Assembly: GCA_015062005.1 (NCBI GenBank)
Contig: SUVL01000010.1
Span: 18,386 to 82,385 of the forward strand
Reading direction: 5' to 3'
Length of the DNA: 64,000 nucleotides
Source: Akkermansiaceae bacterium
GTDB lineage: Bacteria; Verrucomicrobiota; Verrucomicrobiia; Verrucomicrobiales; Akkermansiaceae
Shown: positions 1-8,248 of the stretch, piece after piece
Layout: each line of letters begins with the position of its first letter
Position numbering within the stretch: position 1 is the first letter of the stretch
Translations under genes and position numbers: made by a program
The notes under the pieces: generated by a model
The model's input: only the letters and a program-made list of their open reading frames with translations
Told to the model about the DNA's origin: nothing
The model's database searches: none

Positions 1-43
1 ACAGTGTGTTGAATCAAAAAATGGAGCAGTCATTGAAAAGAGC

Positions 44-72
44 TTGACAAAACTGCTGTTAGCGTGCATAAA
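44..72 (+). promoter_or_regulatory. sigma70-type promoter for the L,D-transpeptidase pair
   Basis: TTGACA (44-49) and CATAAA (67-72) are separated by 17 nt. The expected start site near 79 leaves a leader of about 50 nt before the ATG at 132. Nothing recognisable lies in bases 1-43. Confidence 0.5.
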
Positions 73-131
73 GATGGGAGCCCGTTCAGTTCCCTGCACG
101 AGGGCGTGGTGCTGTACTAATTCATCTGATA

Positions 132-728
132 ATGAAATATTTTCTCCATATACTTGCAAGCACGGCTTTGGCTGTCACTTCCTGTGTGAACACCCCGAAT
201 GATCTTGCCCAGATGGCGACGGGATATGCCTTTGCCCGCCCGAAAATCAAGGTGGATGTAACGGAGACTGTAAGCACGGGGCAGTGGGATGTGCCGATGG
301 GGCTGGATGGTCCCCGCCGTATTGTGATTGATACGGAATTGCAGCAGGCGCATTACTACATTGCCGGGCGCCGTGTGGGGTGGAGCACGATTTCATCCGG
401 CAAGGCCGGCAAGGACACGCCTAAGGGGGTTTTCCCCATTATCGCGAAGGATGAGGACCATGTGTCATCGACCTACGGTAGCATTGTGGATGCCGATGGA
501 AACACGCTGATTGACAACTACACCAAGGGAGAGCCGATTCCCCCTGGCGGTATCTACAAAGGGGCACCTATGACGAACGGTATGCAGCTGACCTGGGGCG
601 GTATCTGGATGCACGAAGGGGTGGTAACCTCAGCTCCCGAGAGTCACGGTTGCATTCGTCTGCCCAGGCGAATGGCTAAAATTTTCTTCGATAACACTCC
701 GGTGGGAACCCCGGTAGAAATTAAGTGA
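132..728 (+). CDS. L,D-transpeptidase (YkuD family) lipoprotein
   Basis: This 198-aa protein begins with a hydrophobic segment ending in a lipobox (VTSC, Cys about residue 18), so it should be an outer-envelope lipoprotein. The rest is a YkuD catalytic domain, with the invariant SHGCIRL motif holding His172 and the nucleophile Cys174. A conserved upstream WMHEG supplies the other active-site histidine. The family makes 3-3 cross-links in peptidoglycan or attaches lipoproteins to it. No LysM or other binding module is present. It is followed after 1 nt by a second enzyme of the same family, so the two are surely co-transcribed. The physiological substrate (cross-linking or protein anchoring) cannot be told from sequence. 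Confidence 0.88.
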   Translation: MKYFLHILASTALAVTSCVNTPNDLAQMATGYAFARPKIKVDVTETVSTGQWDVPMGLDGPRRIVIDTELQQAHYYIAGRRVGWSTISSGKAGKDTPKGVFPIIAKDEDHVSSTYGSIVDADGNTLIDNYTKGEPIPPGGIYKGAPMTNGMQLTWGGIWMHEGVVTSAPESHGCIRLPRRMAKIFFDNTPVGTPVEIK

Positions 729-729
729 T

Positions 730-1476
730 ATGAAAAATTGGAATAAGAAGTCTGCCGTTTGCGCGGGGATGGCAGCTATCATGATGATGCTGGGGCTTTC
801 TTCCTGTGTTCAGACGCAGGAAGCAAAATATATCCCTGTCACCAAGGAGATGTCTCCGTACGAGAAGTTTGTGTACCGCAGCAAGAACTATCCGACGGTG
901 ATGGAGGTGTATATGGACGATGAACTGATTGAAAAGGCTACTCCGCAGAGCGTTGTTCATGTGTGCCTGAAGCAGCAGCGCGGCCGTTTGTATGTAGATG
1001 ACAAGGTGGCGGCAGACTGGCCGGTTTCCACGGGCGCTGATTCCCACCCCACTCCCACGGGCCCCTATCGAGTCCGCTTCAAGGAGAAGGAACACGCTTC
1101 CAACCGCTACGGTAAAATGTACGATGCTGAGGGCAAATGCATTGACCGCAATGCGGATGCCTTCAAGCAGCCTGTGCCGGAGGGTGGCCGCTTTGAGGGT
1201 TCGTCCATGCCGAACTGGATGCGCCTCACCTCAGATGGTGTCGGTATGCACACTGGGAAGGTAGAGGCAGGTAAGCGGCTTTCGCACGGCTGCATCCGCT
1301 TGCCGCACATCATATCCACCATGCTGTTTGACATTGTGGAGTACGGTACGCGGGTTATCATCTCAGATGATGTGGAGCCGAATTACCCGGTGGCGGCCAT
1401 CCTGGCTCAGAAGGAATTGGAGGAAGCGGTTTCAGCCGCAGAAGCCCAGCCGGAAGAGCTGCCGGATGATATGTGA
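730..1476 (+). CDS. second L,D-transpeptidase (YkuD family) lipoprotein
   Basis: This 248-aa paralogue of the preceding gene starts 1 nt after its stop. It has an N-terminal hydrophobic stretch with the lipobox LSSC (Cys about residue 26). Its YkuD domain carries GMHTG and, further on, SHGCIRLP with His186 and catalytic Cys188. It has a longer N-terminal region before the domain and an acidic Glu/Ala-rich tail of about 25 residues that its neighbour lacks. The pair probably arose by tandem duplication followed by divergence, since similarity is clear only around the active site. Periplasmic peptidoglycan remodelling is the likely role. Confidence 0.88.
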   Translation: MKNWNKKSAVCAGMAAIMMMLGLSSCVQTQEAKYIPVTKEMSPYEKFVYRSKNYPTVMEVYMDDELIEKATPQSVVHVCLKQQRGRLYVDDKVAADWPVSTGADSHPTPTGPYRVRFKEKEHASNRYGKMYDAEGKCIDRNADAFKQPVPEGGRFEGSSMPNWMRLTSDGVGMHTGKVEAGKRLSHGCIRLPHIISTMLFDIVEYGTRVIISDDVEPNYPVAAILAQKELEEAVSAAEAQPEELPDDM

Positions 1477-1494
1477 TAAAAAAGTTTCATCATC

Positions 1495-1524
1495 ATACGC
1501 CCCCATGGAGCCATGGGGGCGTAT
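1495..1524 (+). terminator. strong 14-bp hairpin after the L,D-transpeptidase pair
   Basis: ATACGCCCCCATGG and its exact reverse complement are separated by only AG. No U-run follows on the plus strand, so this may act as a Rho-assisted stop or an mRNA 3'-end stabiliser rather than a classical intrinsic terminator. Confidence 0.5.
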
Positions 1525-1528
1525 CTGC

Positions 1529-1557
1529 TTGACCCGCCCGGGCTGCGGGTGTAAAGT
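1529..1557 (+). promoter_or_regulatory. promoter of the M42 peptidase gene (leaderless type)
   Basis: TTGACC (1529-1534), 17-nt spacer, TAAAGT (1552-1557). Only 6 nt separate the -10 box from the ATG at 1564, which puts the start codon at about +1. Confidence 0.55.
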
Positions 1558-1563
1558 AGGGGC

Positions 1564-2604
1564 ATGCTGAACAGAGAATTGCTAGAGCGCTGCAGCAATG
1601 CAGCCGGGGTATCCGGGTTTGAGGACGAGGTGCGCTCCCTTATTGCAGAGGAGTTGCAGGATTGCTGCGATATTACGGAAACCGTGGCCGGCAACCTCAT
1701 CTGCCAGATGAAAGGCAGCGGGGAGGGACCCGTGGTGGCTCTGCTGGCCCACATGGATGAAATCGGGTTCATGGTGCAGGGGATTACCCCCTGCGGCTTC
1801 CTGCTCATCGTGCCGCTGGGCGGTTGGTGGAACCACACTCTGCCCAGCCAGCGGGTGCTGGTACACACGCGCGATGGTCGCAGCATTCCCGGACAGATTG
1901 GAACGCGCCCGCCGCACCTGCTGCCGGATTCCCAGCGCAACCAGGTAATGAGTACGGATTCCCTGTTTATTGATATCGGGGCCTCCAGTGCGGAGGAGGT
2001 GGCTGCCTGCGGTATCCGCATCGGTTGTGCTGTGACTCCGGATGTGGCCTTGCAGCCGCTGGAGGTGCCCCACCGCTGGATGGGCAAGGCATTTGATAAC
2101 CGCGCCGGCGTGTACTGCATGATTGAGGTGATGCGCCGCCTGGCCGGTGAGCAGCTGGAGTGTACCTTGCAGGCCATTGGCACGGTGCAGGAGGAGGTGG
2201 GCACCCGCGGCGCCCGCGCTCTGGAGCAGACCCCGGACCTGGCCATCGTGCTGGAGGGGCCACCTGCGGATGATACCTACGGGCAGAGCGGAGTCTGCCG
2301 CCAGGGGGTGCTGGGTAAGGGCGTGCAGGTGCGCCTGTTCGACCCCACGAATATCACCCCGCCTGCACTGGTGGACACGGTGCTGGACATTGCGGAGCGT
2401 GAGCATATTCCCTGCCAGCCTACGGTGCGCCGCACCGGCGGCACGGATGCTGCCGCCGCCTACCCGCACTGGTATGGCTGCCCGGCTATCGTCTTCGGAG
2501 TGCCGGTGCGCTACATTCACTCGCACAATGGAATCCTGGATGACCGCGACCTCGAATCCTGCATTGACCTGGCCTGTGCCCTGGTGCGCAGCGTGAGCAA
2601 ATGA
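1564..2604 (+). CDS. M42 family metallo-aminopeptidase
   Basis: The 346-aa product has the M42 (glutamyl aminopeptidase/FrvX-like) layout. The metal site is visible as LLAHMDEIG (His63, Asp65), AFDNRAG (bridging Asp), TVQEEVGTRGA (catalytic and metal Glu residues) and the late IHSHNG histidine. These enzymes are dinuclear-metal cytosolic peptidases that trim peptides from the N-terminus. Length is normal for the family. The stop overlaps the next start by ATGA, so the downstream acyltransferase is translationally coupled. The exact peptide preference is not predictable. Confidence 0.9.
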   Translation: MLNRELLERCSNAAGVSGFEDEVRSLIAEELQDCCDITETVAGNLICQMKGSGEGPVVALLAHMDEIGFMVQGITPCGFLLIVPLGGWWNHTLPSQRVLVHTRDGRSIPGQIGTRPPHLLPDSQRNQVMSTDSLFIDIGASSAEEVAACGIRIGCAVTPDVALQPLEVPHRWMGKAFDNRAGVYCMIEVMRRLAGEQLECTLQAIGTVQEEVGTRGARALEQTPDLAIVLEGPPADDTYGQSGVCRQGVLGKGVQVRLFDPTNITPPALVDTVLDIAEREHIPCQPTVRRTGGTDAAAAYPHWYGCPAIVFGVPVRYIHSHNGILDDRDLESCIDLACALVRSVSK

Positions 2605-3545
2605 GCTGCGGAACCGCCAGAGCCCACTGGGTGGATTGTGCCCGCACACTGGCCATGTTCTGCATTGTGTGGCTGCATGCCAATGCAGCCCCCGCAGGGC
2701 TGGGGCAGGTGGTGGGGGGTGCTATCACCCTGTTCTTTCTGCTGGCTGGCTATTTCCTGCCGGTGCAGGCAGGTAAGGCGCTGGTGCGCACGGCCCGCCT
2801 GGCACTGGCCTGGCTGCTGTGGTCCCTGCTCAGCCTGGGGCTCATGGCCGCAACCGCGCCGGATTTTGAATTCAGCTGGCAGCGCTGCGTCGGCTGGGGG
2901 GTAGCGGCCTACAATACCCCTCTCTGGTTCCTGAAGACATTGCTTGCCTATCAGCTGGTGGCGGTGGGGCTGCTGGCCCTGCGCTTCCTGCCGCGTTTCT
3001 GCTGGGTGGCGGTGCTGGTGCTCATGCTTTGCAGCTATACGAGTGCCCCGGCGCAATATGCAGCAGTGCGCTTTGATTACTTATGGGTGTTCCTGCTCGG
3101 CCTGGCTTTGAAACAAGTGCCGCTGGAGTGCCTCCGCACCTGGATGGAGAAGCATATCCTGCTGTTGTTGCCGGCTGTTCTGGTCTGCCTCTGCCAGCCC
3201 CATGTGCTGGAGCGTGTGGCGCGGTGGATGGAGCTGCCCTGGCGGCACTGCAGCCTGCCGGTGGGGGCGCTGGCCTGGGCTCTGCTTATGCTGCTGGGCG
3301 GTGTGGCCTGCGCCCGGTATCTGCCGCAGCTGGCGGCTCCCCTGGCTTTCTGCGGACGGTGGATGCTGTTTATCTATGCGTCTCATTCCTTTTTGCTGGC
3401 TCCGCTGTATGGCGGGTACAACCCGCATTTCCTGTGGAATCTCTGGGTGCCGCTGCTGGTGATTCCCCTGCTGGCGGCTGCTGGCTGGTGGTTCAAGCGG
3501 CGATTTCCCCGGGGCATGGCCTTCCTTCTGGCCCGTGCATCGTAA
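2601..3545 (+). CDS. membrane acyltransferase (acyltransferase 3 family)
   Basis: This 314-aa polytopic membrane protein has about nine or ten hydrophobic segments. The first contains the family signature of an early Arg and a WLHANA histidine, followed by a GGAITLFFLLAGYF helix, typical of acyltransferase-3 enzymes that O-acylate cell-surface sugars. Its ATG overlaps the stop of the M42 gene (ATGA at 2601-2604). The acceptor is unknown. A surface polysaccharide or peptidoglycan sugar would fit the envelope-rich neighbourhood, but that is inference. Confidence 0.75.
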   Translation: MSCGTARAHWVDCARTLAMFCIVWLHANAAPAGLGQVVGGAITLFFLLAGYFLPVQAGKALVRTARLALAWLLWSLLSLGLMAATAPDFEFSWQRCVGWGVAAYNTPLWFLKTLLAYQLVAVGLLALRFLPRFCWVAVLVLMLCSYTSAPAQYAAVRFDYLWVFLLGLALKQVPLECLRTWMEKHILLLLPAVLVCLCQPHVLERVARWMELPWRHCSLPVGALAWALLMLLGGVACARYLPQLAAPLAFCGRWMLFIYASHSFLLAPLYGGYNPHFLWNLWVPLLVIPLLAAAGWWFKRRFPRGMAFLLARAS

Positions 3546-3574
3546 AATACTGCGTCTGCGGTAGCAGTTACTGC

Positions 3575-3603
3575 TTGACGCGCGCCGGTGAATCAGGTAT
3601 TCT
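3575..3603 (+). promoter_or_regulatory. promoter of ilvH
   Basis: TTGACG (3575-3580), 17-nt spacer, TATTCT (3598-3603). This gives a leader of roughly 20 nt before the ATG at 3632. Confidence 0.6.
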
Positions 3604-3631
3604 CTAGTGCGATTACACCCCCCTACACATT

Positions 3632-4123
3632 ATGCCGACTGACAAACCGATTAATACAATCTCTGTGCTCGTGGAAAACAAGTTTGGTGTGCTTTCCCGC
3701 GTAGCAGGCCTGTTCTCCGGTCGCGGCTATAACATTCACTCCCTCAACGTGGCTCCCTGCGAGGACCCCAGGTTCTCCCGCATGACCATCGATGTGAAGG
3801 AAGATAATGAGAAGCTGGACCAGGTTATCAAGCAGCTCAGCAAACTGGTGAATGTGGTAGAGGTTATCGACTACCGCAACGCCCCCACGGTCTACCGCGA
3901 AATCGTGCTGGTGCGTGTGCGCTTCGGCCAGAATAAGACCGAAATCCTGCAGCTTTGCGACATGTTCCGAGCCCAGGTGATTGATGCCACCCGCGAGATG
4001 CTCACTATCGAGATTTCCGGTGGTGCGTTCCGCCTGAACCGCTTCCTGGATCTCATGGGCGATTTCGATGTGGATATGGTGACGCGCTCCGGCAAGATTG
4101 CCGTGGTGAAGCCGCGCGATTGA
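3632..4123 (+). CDS. ilvH: acetolactate synthase small (regulatory) subunit
   Basis: The 163-aa protein opens with an ACT domain (ISVLVENKFGVLSRVAGLFSGRGYNI), followed by the C-terminal IlvH domain. This is the usual length and organisation of the valine-sensing subunit that binds and activates IlvB. Branched-chain amino acid synthesis is its role. It stands alone with its own promoter and terminator. The catalytic subunit gene ilvB is also in this window but about 15.6 kb away (19711-21564), instead of adjacent as in most bacteria. Confidence 0.93.
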   Translation: MPTDKPINTISVLVENKFGVLSRVAGLFSGRGYNIHSLNVAPCEDPRFSRMTIDVKEDNEKLDQVIKQLSKLVNVVEVIDYRNAPTVYREIVLVRVRFGQNKTEILQLCDMFRAQVIDATREMLTIEISGGAFRLNRFLDLMGDFDVDMVTRSGKIAVVKPRD

Positions 4124-4152
4124 TTTATTTTCCTTCATTATCTTACCACTGC

Positions 4153-4187
4153 AACCACCGGCAAGGTCTGGCGCTTTGCCGGTGGTT
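4153..4187 (+). terminator. hairpin terminator of ilvH
   Basis: A 12-bp perfect stem (AACCACCGGCAA with TTGCCGGTGGTT) encloses an 11-nt loop 30 nt after the ilvH stop. It also excludes a TTG at 4176 as the start of the next gene. Confidence 0.6.
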
Positions 4188-4202
4188 CTCTTCATCCCGG
4201 CC

Positions 4203-4712
4203 ATGGCAATTGAATCCTTCGCAGACCATACCCCGCAGTTGAATGCACCCGCCTTCGTGGCTGCCAGTGCCGATATCATCGGCCGCGTGACCCTGCACCC
4301 CGGCAGCAATGTGTGGTACAACACCACCATCCGCGGCGATGTTTCCCCCATCGAGATAGGGGAGGGCTCCAACGTGCAGGACAACTGCTGCCTGCATGTG
4401 GACTATGAGTATGGTTGCAAACTCGGTAAATATGTGACCGTGGGCCATAGTGTGACCCTGCATGCCTGCACCGTGGAGGATGCCTGCCTCATCGGCATGG
4501 GGGCTGTGGTGCTGGATGGTGCCGTGGTGGGCCATGGTTCCATTGTCGGTGCGCATGCCCTGGTGACCAAAGGCACCATCATCCCCCCGCACAGCCTTGT
4601 GCTGGGCTCCCCCGCCAAAGTGGTGAAGCAGCTCCCGCCTGAAACGGAGCAGGCCAATATCGACCATGCGAAGGACTATATCCGTCTCGCGCGGGCGTAC
4701 GCCGCACGCTGA
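4203..4712 (+). CDS. gamma-carbonic anhydrase family protein (left-handed beta-helix)
   Basis: This 169-aa protein consists of hexapeptide repeats forming a left-handed beta-helix. The metal-binding histidines of the gamma-CA/YrdA/PaaY family are in place: one in CCLHVD and the pair in VTVGHSVTLHACTV. These are followed by LIGMGAVVLDG, a family signature. The C-terminal helix (ETEQANIDHAKDYIRLARAYA) is also typical. I use the ATG at 4203, because an upstream TTG (4176) would lie within the preceding hairpin. The fold, trimer formation and zinc site are secure by family. Whether it hydrates CO2 or is a related hydrolase or transferase is not. Confidence 0.85.
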   Translation: MAIESFADHTPQLNAPAFVAASADIIGRVTLHPGSNVWYNTTIRGDVSPIEIGEGSNVQDNCCLHVDYEYGCKLGKYVTVGHSVTLHACTVEDACLIGMGAVVLDGAVVGHGSIVGAHALVTKGTIIPPHSLVLGSPAKVVKQLPPETEQANIDHAKDYIRLARAYAAR

Positions 4713-4787
4713 GTCTCGTTATTCCCTGGGGAATGCTTCTTAATTCGAAACTCTTACACATGCGGGGCCACTCGTGAGTGAAAGCGG

Positions 4788-4816
4788 TTGACCTGAGTGC
4801 CGAAACGCGGTATGAT
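4788..4816 (+). promoter_or_regulatory. promoter of nrnA-truB-ribF (leaderless type)
   Basis: TTGACC (4788-4793), 17-nt spacer, TATGAT (4811-4816). The nrnA ATG (4825) is 8 nt beyond the -10 box, so transcription should start 0-3 nt before it. Confidence 0.65.
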
Positions 4817-4824
4817 AAGCGCGC

Positions 4825-5793
4825 ATGTACGAGCAACTCTTATCCCGTATTCAGCAGTGCAGCACCATTGGTGTGACTTCTCATTTCCGGCCTGATGGCG
4901 ATGCCATCGGCTCCACGCTGGGGCTTGGCCTGGCCCTGCAGAGCCTGGGCAAGAAGGTCTATATGTGGAATGAGGACGGTGTGCCCGCCCGCTATTCCTT
5001 CCTGGAGGGGGCGGAGCAGATTCTGCCGCTGCCGGAGGAGGTGCCCGCTGACCTGGAGATGCTCATCTGCGTGGACACCGGCGACTGGAAGCGCCTGGGC
5101 GACCGCTCGCAGCTGCTTTTTGCGGAGTTTCCGCTCATTGTGAACATCGATCACCACGGTACAAATACCCGCTATGGCCACATGCAGGTGATTGAGCCGG
5201 AAACGGCGGCCTGCGCCTTTGTGCTTTTCAATATGCTGAAATCCTGGGGCGTGAATTTCACGAAACCGATGGCGGAGGCCCTCTATGTGGGCATCAACAC
5301 AGATACGGGCTCGTTCCAGTACGGCAGCACCACCCCGGAGGTGATGCATGCCGCCGGTGAGCTGCTGGCTGCCGGTGTGGATGTGGCGGATGTGAATCGG
5401 CGCGTATACCAGGAAATTCCCTATACTGCCCTGCTGATGCAGCGCGAGGTGCTTAACCACATGGTGGTGGAGTGCGGCGGTGCTTTGTCCCACTATTCCA
5501 TGCCGGCGGGTCGCAAGGCTGAGCTGGGCGTGGGGCTGGAGGATACCAAGGACCTGGTGGATGTGGTGCGCGTGCTCCAGGGGGTGCGCGTGGCGGTGAT
5601 TTTTGAGGACCTGGATGACGGCCGCATCCGCGTTTCCCTGCGCAGCAAGGATCCCGCCGTGAGTGTGGCGGCGATTGCTTCGCAGTTCGGCGGTGGTGGG
5701 CACGCCATGGCCTCCGGAATCCGCATGCGCGGGGAGCTGGCCGACTGCCGCGAGCGCGTGCTGAACGCTATCAGAAAGGAGCTTCAGGCATGA
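4825..5793 (+). CDS. nrnA: DHH/DHHA1 phosphoesterase, NrnA-type oligoribonuclease/pAp phosphatase
   Basis: The 322-aa protein shows the DHH superfamily motifs in order: HFRPDGDAIGS (motif I), a CVDTGD motif, NIDHHGTN (the DHH motif) and the DHHA1 C-terminal GGGGHAMASG. These bind the two manganese ions that hydrolyse nanoRNAs and 3'-phosphoadenosine 5'-phosphate. It is the first gene of a coupled operon with truB and ribF. This is the common order following infB-rbfA, although infB and rbfA are not present here. Length matches NrnA. Confidence 0.9.
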   Translation: MYEQLLSRIQQCSTIGVTSHFRPDGDAIGSTLGLGLALQSLGKKVYMWNEDGVPARYSFLEGAEQILPLPEEVPADLEMLICVDTGDWKRLGDRSQLLFAEFPLIVNIDHHGTNTRYGHMQVIEPETAACAFVLFNMLKSWGVNFTKPMAEALYVGINTDTGSFQYGSTTPEVMHAAGELLAAGVDVADVNRRVYQEIPYTALLMQREVLNHMVVECGGALSHYSMPAGRKAELGVGLEDTKDLVDVVRVLQGVRVAVIFEDLDDGRIRVSLRSKDPAVSVAAIASQFGGGGHAMASGIRMRGELADCRERVLNAIRKELQA

Positions 5794-6512
5794 GTGAGGA
5801 GGCACCCAGCGGCGTGTTGCTGGTGGATAAGGACCCCGGCTTCACTTCCCACAATGCGGTGGCGCTCTGCCGCCGGATTCTGCAGACCAAGAAAGTGGGC
5901 CACTGCGGCACGCTGGATCCCATGGCTACCGGCATGCTGATTGTGGTCATCGGCAAGGCAACGAAGATGCAGGACCTGCTCATGTGCGAGGATAAGGTCT
6001 ACACCGCCACCATGAAACTGGGCGTGGAGACCAACAGCCAGGATGCCGATGGTGAGGTGGTGGCCGAAAAACCGACCGATGCGCTCTCAGAGGCGGACAT
6101 CCGCGCGGCGTTCGAACATTTCAACGGCGAGTTTGACCAGGTGCCGCCCATGTATTCGGCGGTGAAAATCAATGGTGTGCCCTGCTACAAACTGGCCCGC
6201 AAGGGCAAGGAGGTGGAGCGCAAGGCCCGCCATGTGGCGGTGCTGGATTATGAAATCACGCGCATTGACCTCGCTGCGGCCGAGGTGGATTTCCGCGTGC
6301 ACTGCACCAAGGGGTTCTATGTGCGCACCTATGCACACGATATCGGGCAGTATCTGGGCTGCGGGGCGCATCTCACCGCGCTGCGCCGCATCCGCAGCGG
6401 TAAGTTCGATATTGCCGAGGCGGTGGATGTGCCCACGCTGAAGGCCGCCGGGCGAGAGGAACTGCTGGCGCGCCTGCTGCCGGTGGAAAAGGTGCTGGCT
6501 GACCGCGCTTGA
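5790..6512 (+). CDS. truB: tRNA pseudouridine(55) synthase
   Basis: The 240-aa enzyme isomerises U55 in the T-loop of tRNAs. The catalytic motif GHCGTLDPMATG holds the nucleophile Asp43. Other TruB signatures are the QVPPMYSAVKINGVPCYKLA segment and the KGFYVRT motif. It overlaps nrnA by ATGA. It is short compared with the E. coli enzyme (about 314 aa) because it lacks a developed C-terminal PUA domain, as in many bacteria. Confidence 0.94.
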   Translation: MSEEAPSGVLLVDKDPGFTSHNAVALCRRILQTKKVGHCGTLDPMATGMLIVVIGKATKMQDLLMCEDKVYTATMKLGVETNSQDADGEVVAEKPTDALSEADIRAAFEHFNGEFDQVPPMYSAVKINGVPCYKLARKGKEVERKARHVAVLDYEITRIDLAAAEVDFRVHCTKGFYVRTYAHDIGQYLGCGAHLTALRRIRSGKFDIAEAVDVPTLKAAGREELLARLLPVEKVLADRA

Positions 6513-6516
6513 GACG

Positions 6517-7440
6517 ATGTTGATTCTGCATTCCATTGCTGAGCTAGCCTCCGTGAACATGCCGGTTCACTGGGCCATGGGCTTTTTCGACGGGGTGCAC
6601 CGTGGGCACCGCCGGGTCATTGAATCGGCCGATACGCCGGGCGCTTTGCGCGGGGTGCTGACCTTTGCTCAGCACCCGCTGGCGGTGCTGGCCCCGCAGC
6701 GGCAGCCGAAACTGATTACCCCGGACTCCGGGCAGAAACGCGCCTTGCTGGCGGAGCTGGGGGTGCAGGTGCTGCTGGAGCTGCCCTTTACCCCGGAGCT
6801 GGCGGCTACGGGCCCCCGTGAATTTCTGGATGCGCTGCGTGGTGCGTGCCACATGGCCGGTATTTCCGTAGGTCGCAACTGGCATTTCGGCAAGGGTGGC
6901 GTGGGCAATGCCGCCTTTGTGGAGGCATATGCGGCTGAGCACGGCCTGCGCGCCTGCGTGCAGGATATGGCGGAGCTGCAGGGGGAGCGCATCTGCTCCA
7001 GCCGCATCCGCGAGCTGCTGCAAGAGGGAAATCTCCCCCTGGCTCAGGAGATGCTGGGGCACCCGTTCAGCATATGCGGAGTGGTGGGGCACGGGCAGAA
7101 ACTGGCGCGCAAGCTGGGCTTTCCTACCGCGAATGTGGTGGTGCCTTCGGCGGCTGTGTTGCCGCCGTTCGGTGTGTATGAGGTGGCCTGCCGCATCAAG
7201 GGTGCTTCTGTGCGGGGTATCGCTAACCTGGGGATGCGGCCCACGATTGATGAATCACTGAAACTCGTGCGCCTGGAAACGCACCTGCTGAATTGGGATG
7301 GCGATTTATACGGCCGCCCTCTGCTGGTGGAGCTGCGCCGCTTCCTGCGCCCGGAGCGTAAGTTTGCCTCCGTGGCCGGGCTGCAGGCGCAGATTGCCGC
7401 CGATGTGCAGGCGGTGAGTATTCGGAGCACGGGACTTTAG
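6517..7440 (+). CDS. ribF: bifunctional riboflavin kinase/FAD synthetase
   Basis: The 307-aa protein combines an N-terminal FAD synthetase (MGFFDGVHRGHRRV nucleotidyltransferase motif; SSRIRELL) with a C-terminal riboflavin kinase (GHGQKLARKLGFPTANV, GIANLGMRPT). It makes FMN and FAD from riboflavin. It starts 4 nt after truB. The last residues, STGL, and the TAG stop are encoded by a palindromic repeat (7422-7445) that also occurs downstream of mutS, so the native 3' end seems to have been replaced by that element. Confidence 0.93.
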   Translation: MLILHSIAELASVNMPVHWAMGFFDGVHRGHRRVIESADTPGALRGVLTFAQHPLAVLAPQRQPKLITPDSGQKRALLAELGVQVLLELPFTPELAATGPREFLDALRGACHMAGISVGRNWHFGKGGVGNAAFVEAYAAEHGLRACVQDMAELQGERICSSRIRELLQEGNLPLAQEMLGHPFSICGVVGHGQKLARKLGFPTANVVVPSAAVLPPFGVYEVACRIKGASVRGIANLGMRPTIDESLKLVRLETHLLNWDGDLYGRPLLVELRRFLRPERKFASVAGLQAQIAADVQAVSIRSTGL

Positions 7441-7445
7441 TCCCG
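7422..7445 (+). repeat. REP-like palindromic element forming the end of ribF
   Basis: The repeat contains CGGGACT-TT-AGTCCCG preceded by TCGGAGCA. It matches each arm of the 51449-51515 element except for one base. It encodes the last four ribF codons and its stop, and lies between the convergent ribF and thiD ends. Confidence 0.7.
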
Positions 7446-7456
7446 CTTCTGCACGT

Positions 7457-8239
7457 TCAGACACTGTGATTCACCGCAAATTGCTCACCGAGTCTGTGGG
7501 AGGTGGCAATGGCGCGGGCAATGTAGCTGAGGCCGTTTTCAACGGCTTGCTCCAGCGGCTGGCCTTTGGCAAGTAAGGCGGTGATGGCGCTGGAGAGGGT
7601 GCAGCCGGTGCCGTGCGTGGAGATACCTTCCGTGCGGGGGTGGCTCCAGCGCAGGGTGGGTTTGCCGGGCTGCACCAGGATATCGGTGCAGGTGCTGCCG
7701 CCCACGTGGCCGCCCTTGGCCAGGATGGCGCAGTTGTAGCGGGCGCAGAGCTGGTTGGCGGCCTCCTCCAGCTCCTCCACGGTAGTGATGGGGGCGGTTC
7801 CGGCCAGTTTGGCGAGTTCATCGCCATTCGGCGTGAGCAGGGTGGTGCGGGGGATGAGTACTTCCTCATACACCGCAATGGCTTCCTGCAGAATGAGGGC
7901 CTCGCCCGCAGTGGCTATCATGACCGGGTCCACCACAATGGGACCATCAAAGTCCTTGAGCGCTTCCACGGTGGCACGCACGATTTCCGGGGAGTAGAGC
8001 ATGCCGGTCTTGATGGCTCGCACCGGGAAGCTGCGCAGGCAGAGTGCCACCTGCGCGGCTACGAATTCGGGCTCCATAGCCACGATGCCTTCCACCAGCC
8101 CGGGTACTTCATTCACCACGCAGGTGACGGCGGTGAGGGGGTAGCACCCCAGGGCAAAGCCGGTTTTGAGGTCGGCCTGCAGTCCGGCTCCGGCGGAGCA
8201 GTCGGAACCGGCAATGCTGATGTAGACGGGCGTTTCCAT
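7457..8239 (-). CDS. thiD: hydroxymethylpyrimidine/phosphomethylpyrimidine kinase
   Basis: The 260-aa ribokinase-fold enzyme shows the ThiD N-terminal signature ISIAGSDCSAGAGLQADLKT and the C-terminal STHGTGCTLSSAITALLA anion-hole motif. It phosphorylates HMP and HMP-P for thiamine diphosphate synthesis. It is the last gene of a minus-strand run behind gatA (9 nt gap). The other thiamine genes are absent from this window, so it may also serve salvage of HMP or, less likely, pyridoxal. Confidence 0.92.
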   Translation of the reverse strand: METPVYISIAGSDCSAGAGLQADLKTGFALGCYPLTAVTCVVNEVPGLVEGIVAMEPEFVAAQVALCLRSFPVRAIKTGMLYSPEIVRATVEALKDFDGPIVVDPVMIATAGEALILQEAIAVYEEVLIPRTTLLTPNGDELAKLAGTAPITTVEELEEAANQLCARYNCAILAKGGHVGGSTCTDILVQPGKPTLRWSHPRTEGISTHGTGCTLSSAITALLAKGQPLEQAVENGLSYIARAIATSHRLGEQFAVNHSV

Positions 8240-8248
8240 GGATGATGA

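Noticed and set aside
4176..4202. TTG start nine codons upstream for the gamma-carbonic anhydrase gene
   Set aside because: It lies within the terminator hairpin of ilvH; the ATG at 4203 fits the family start.
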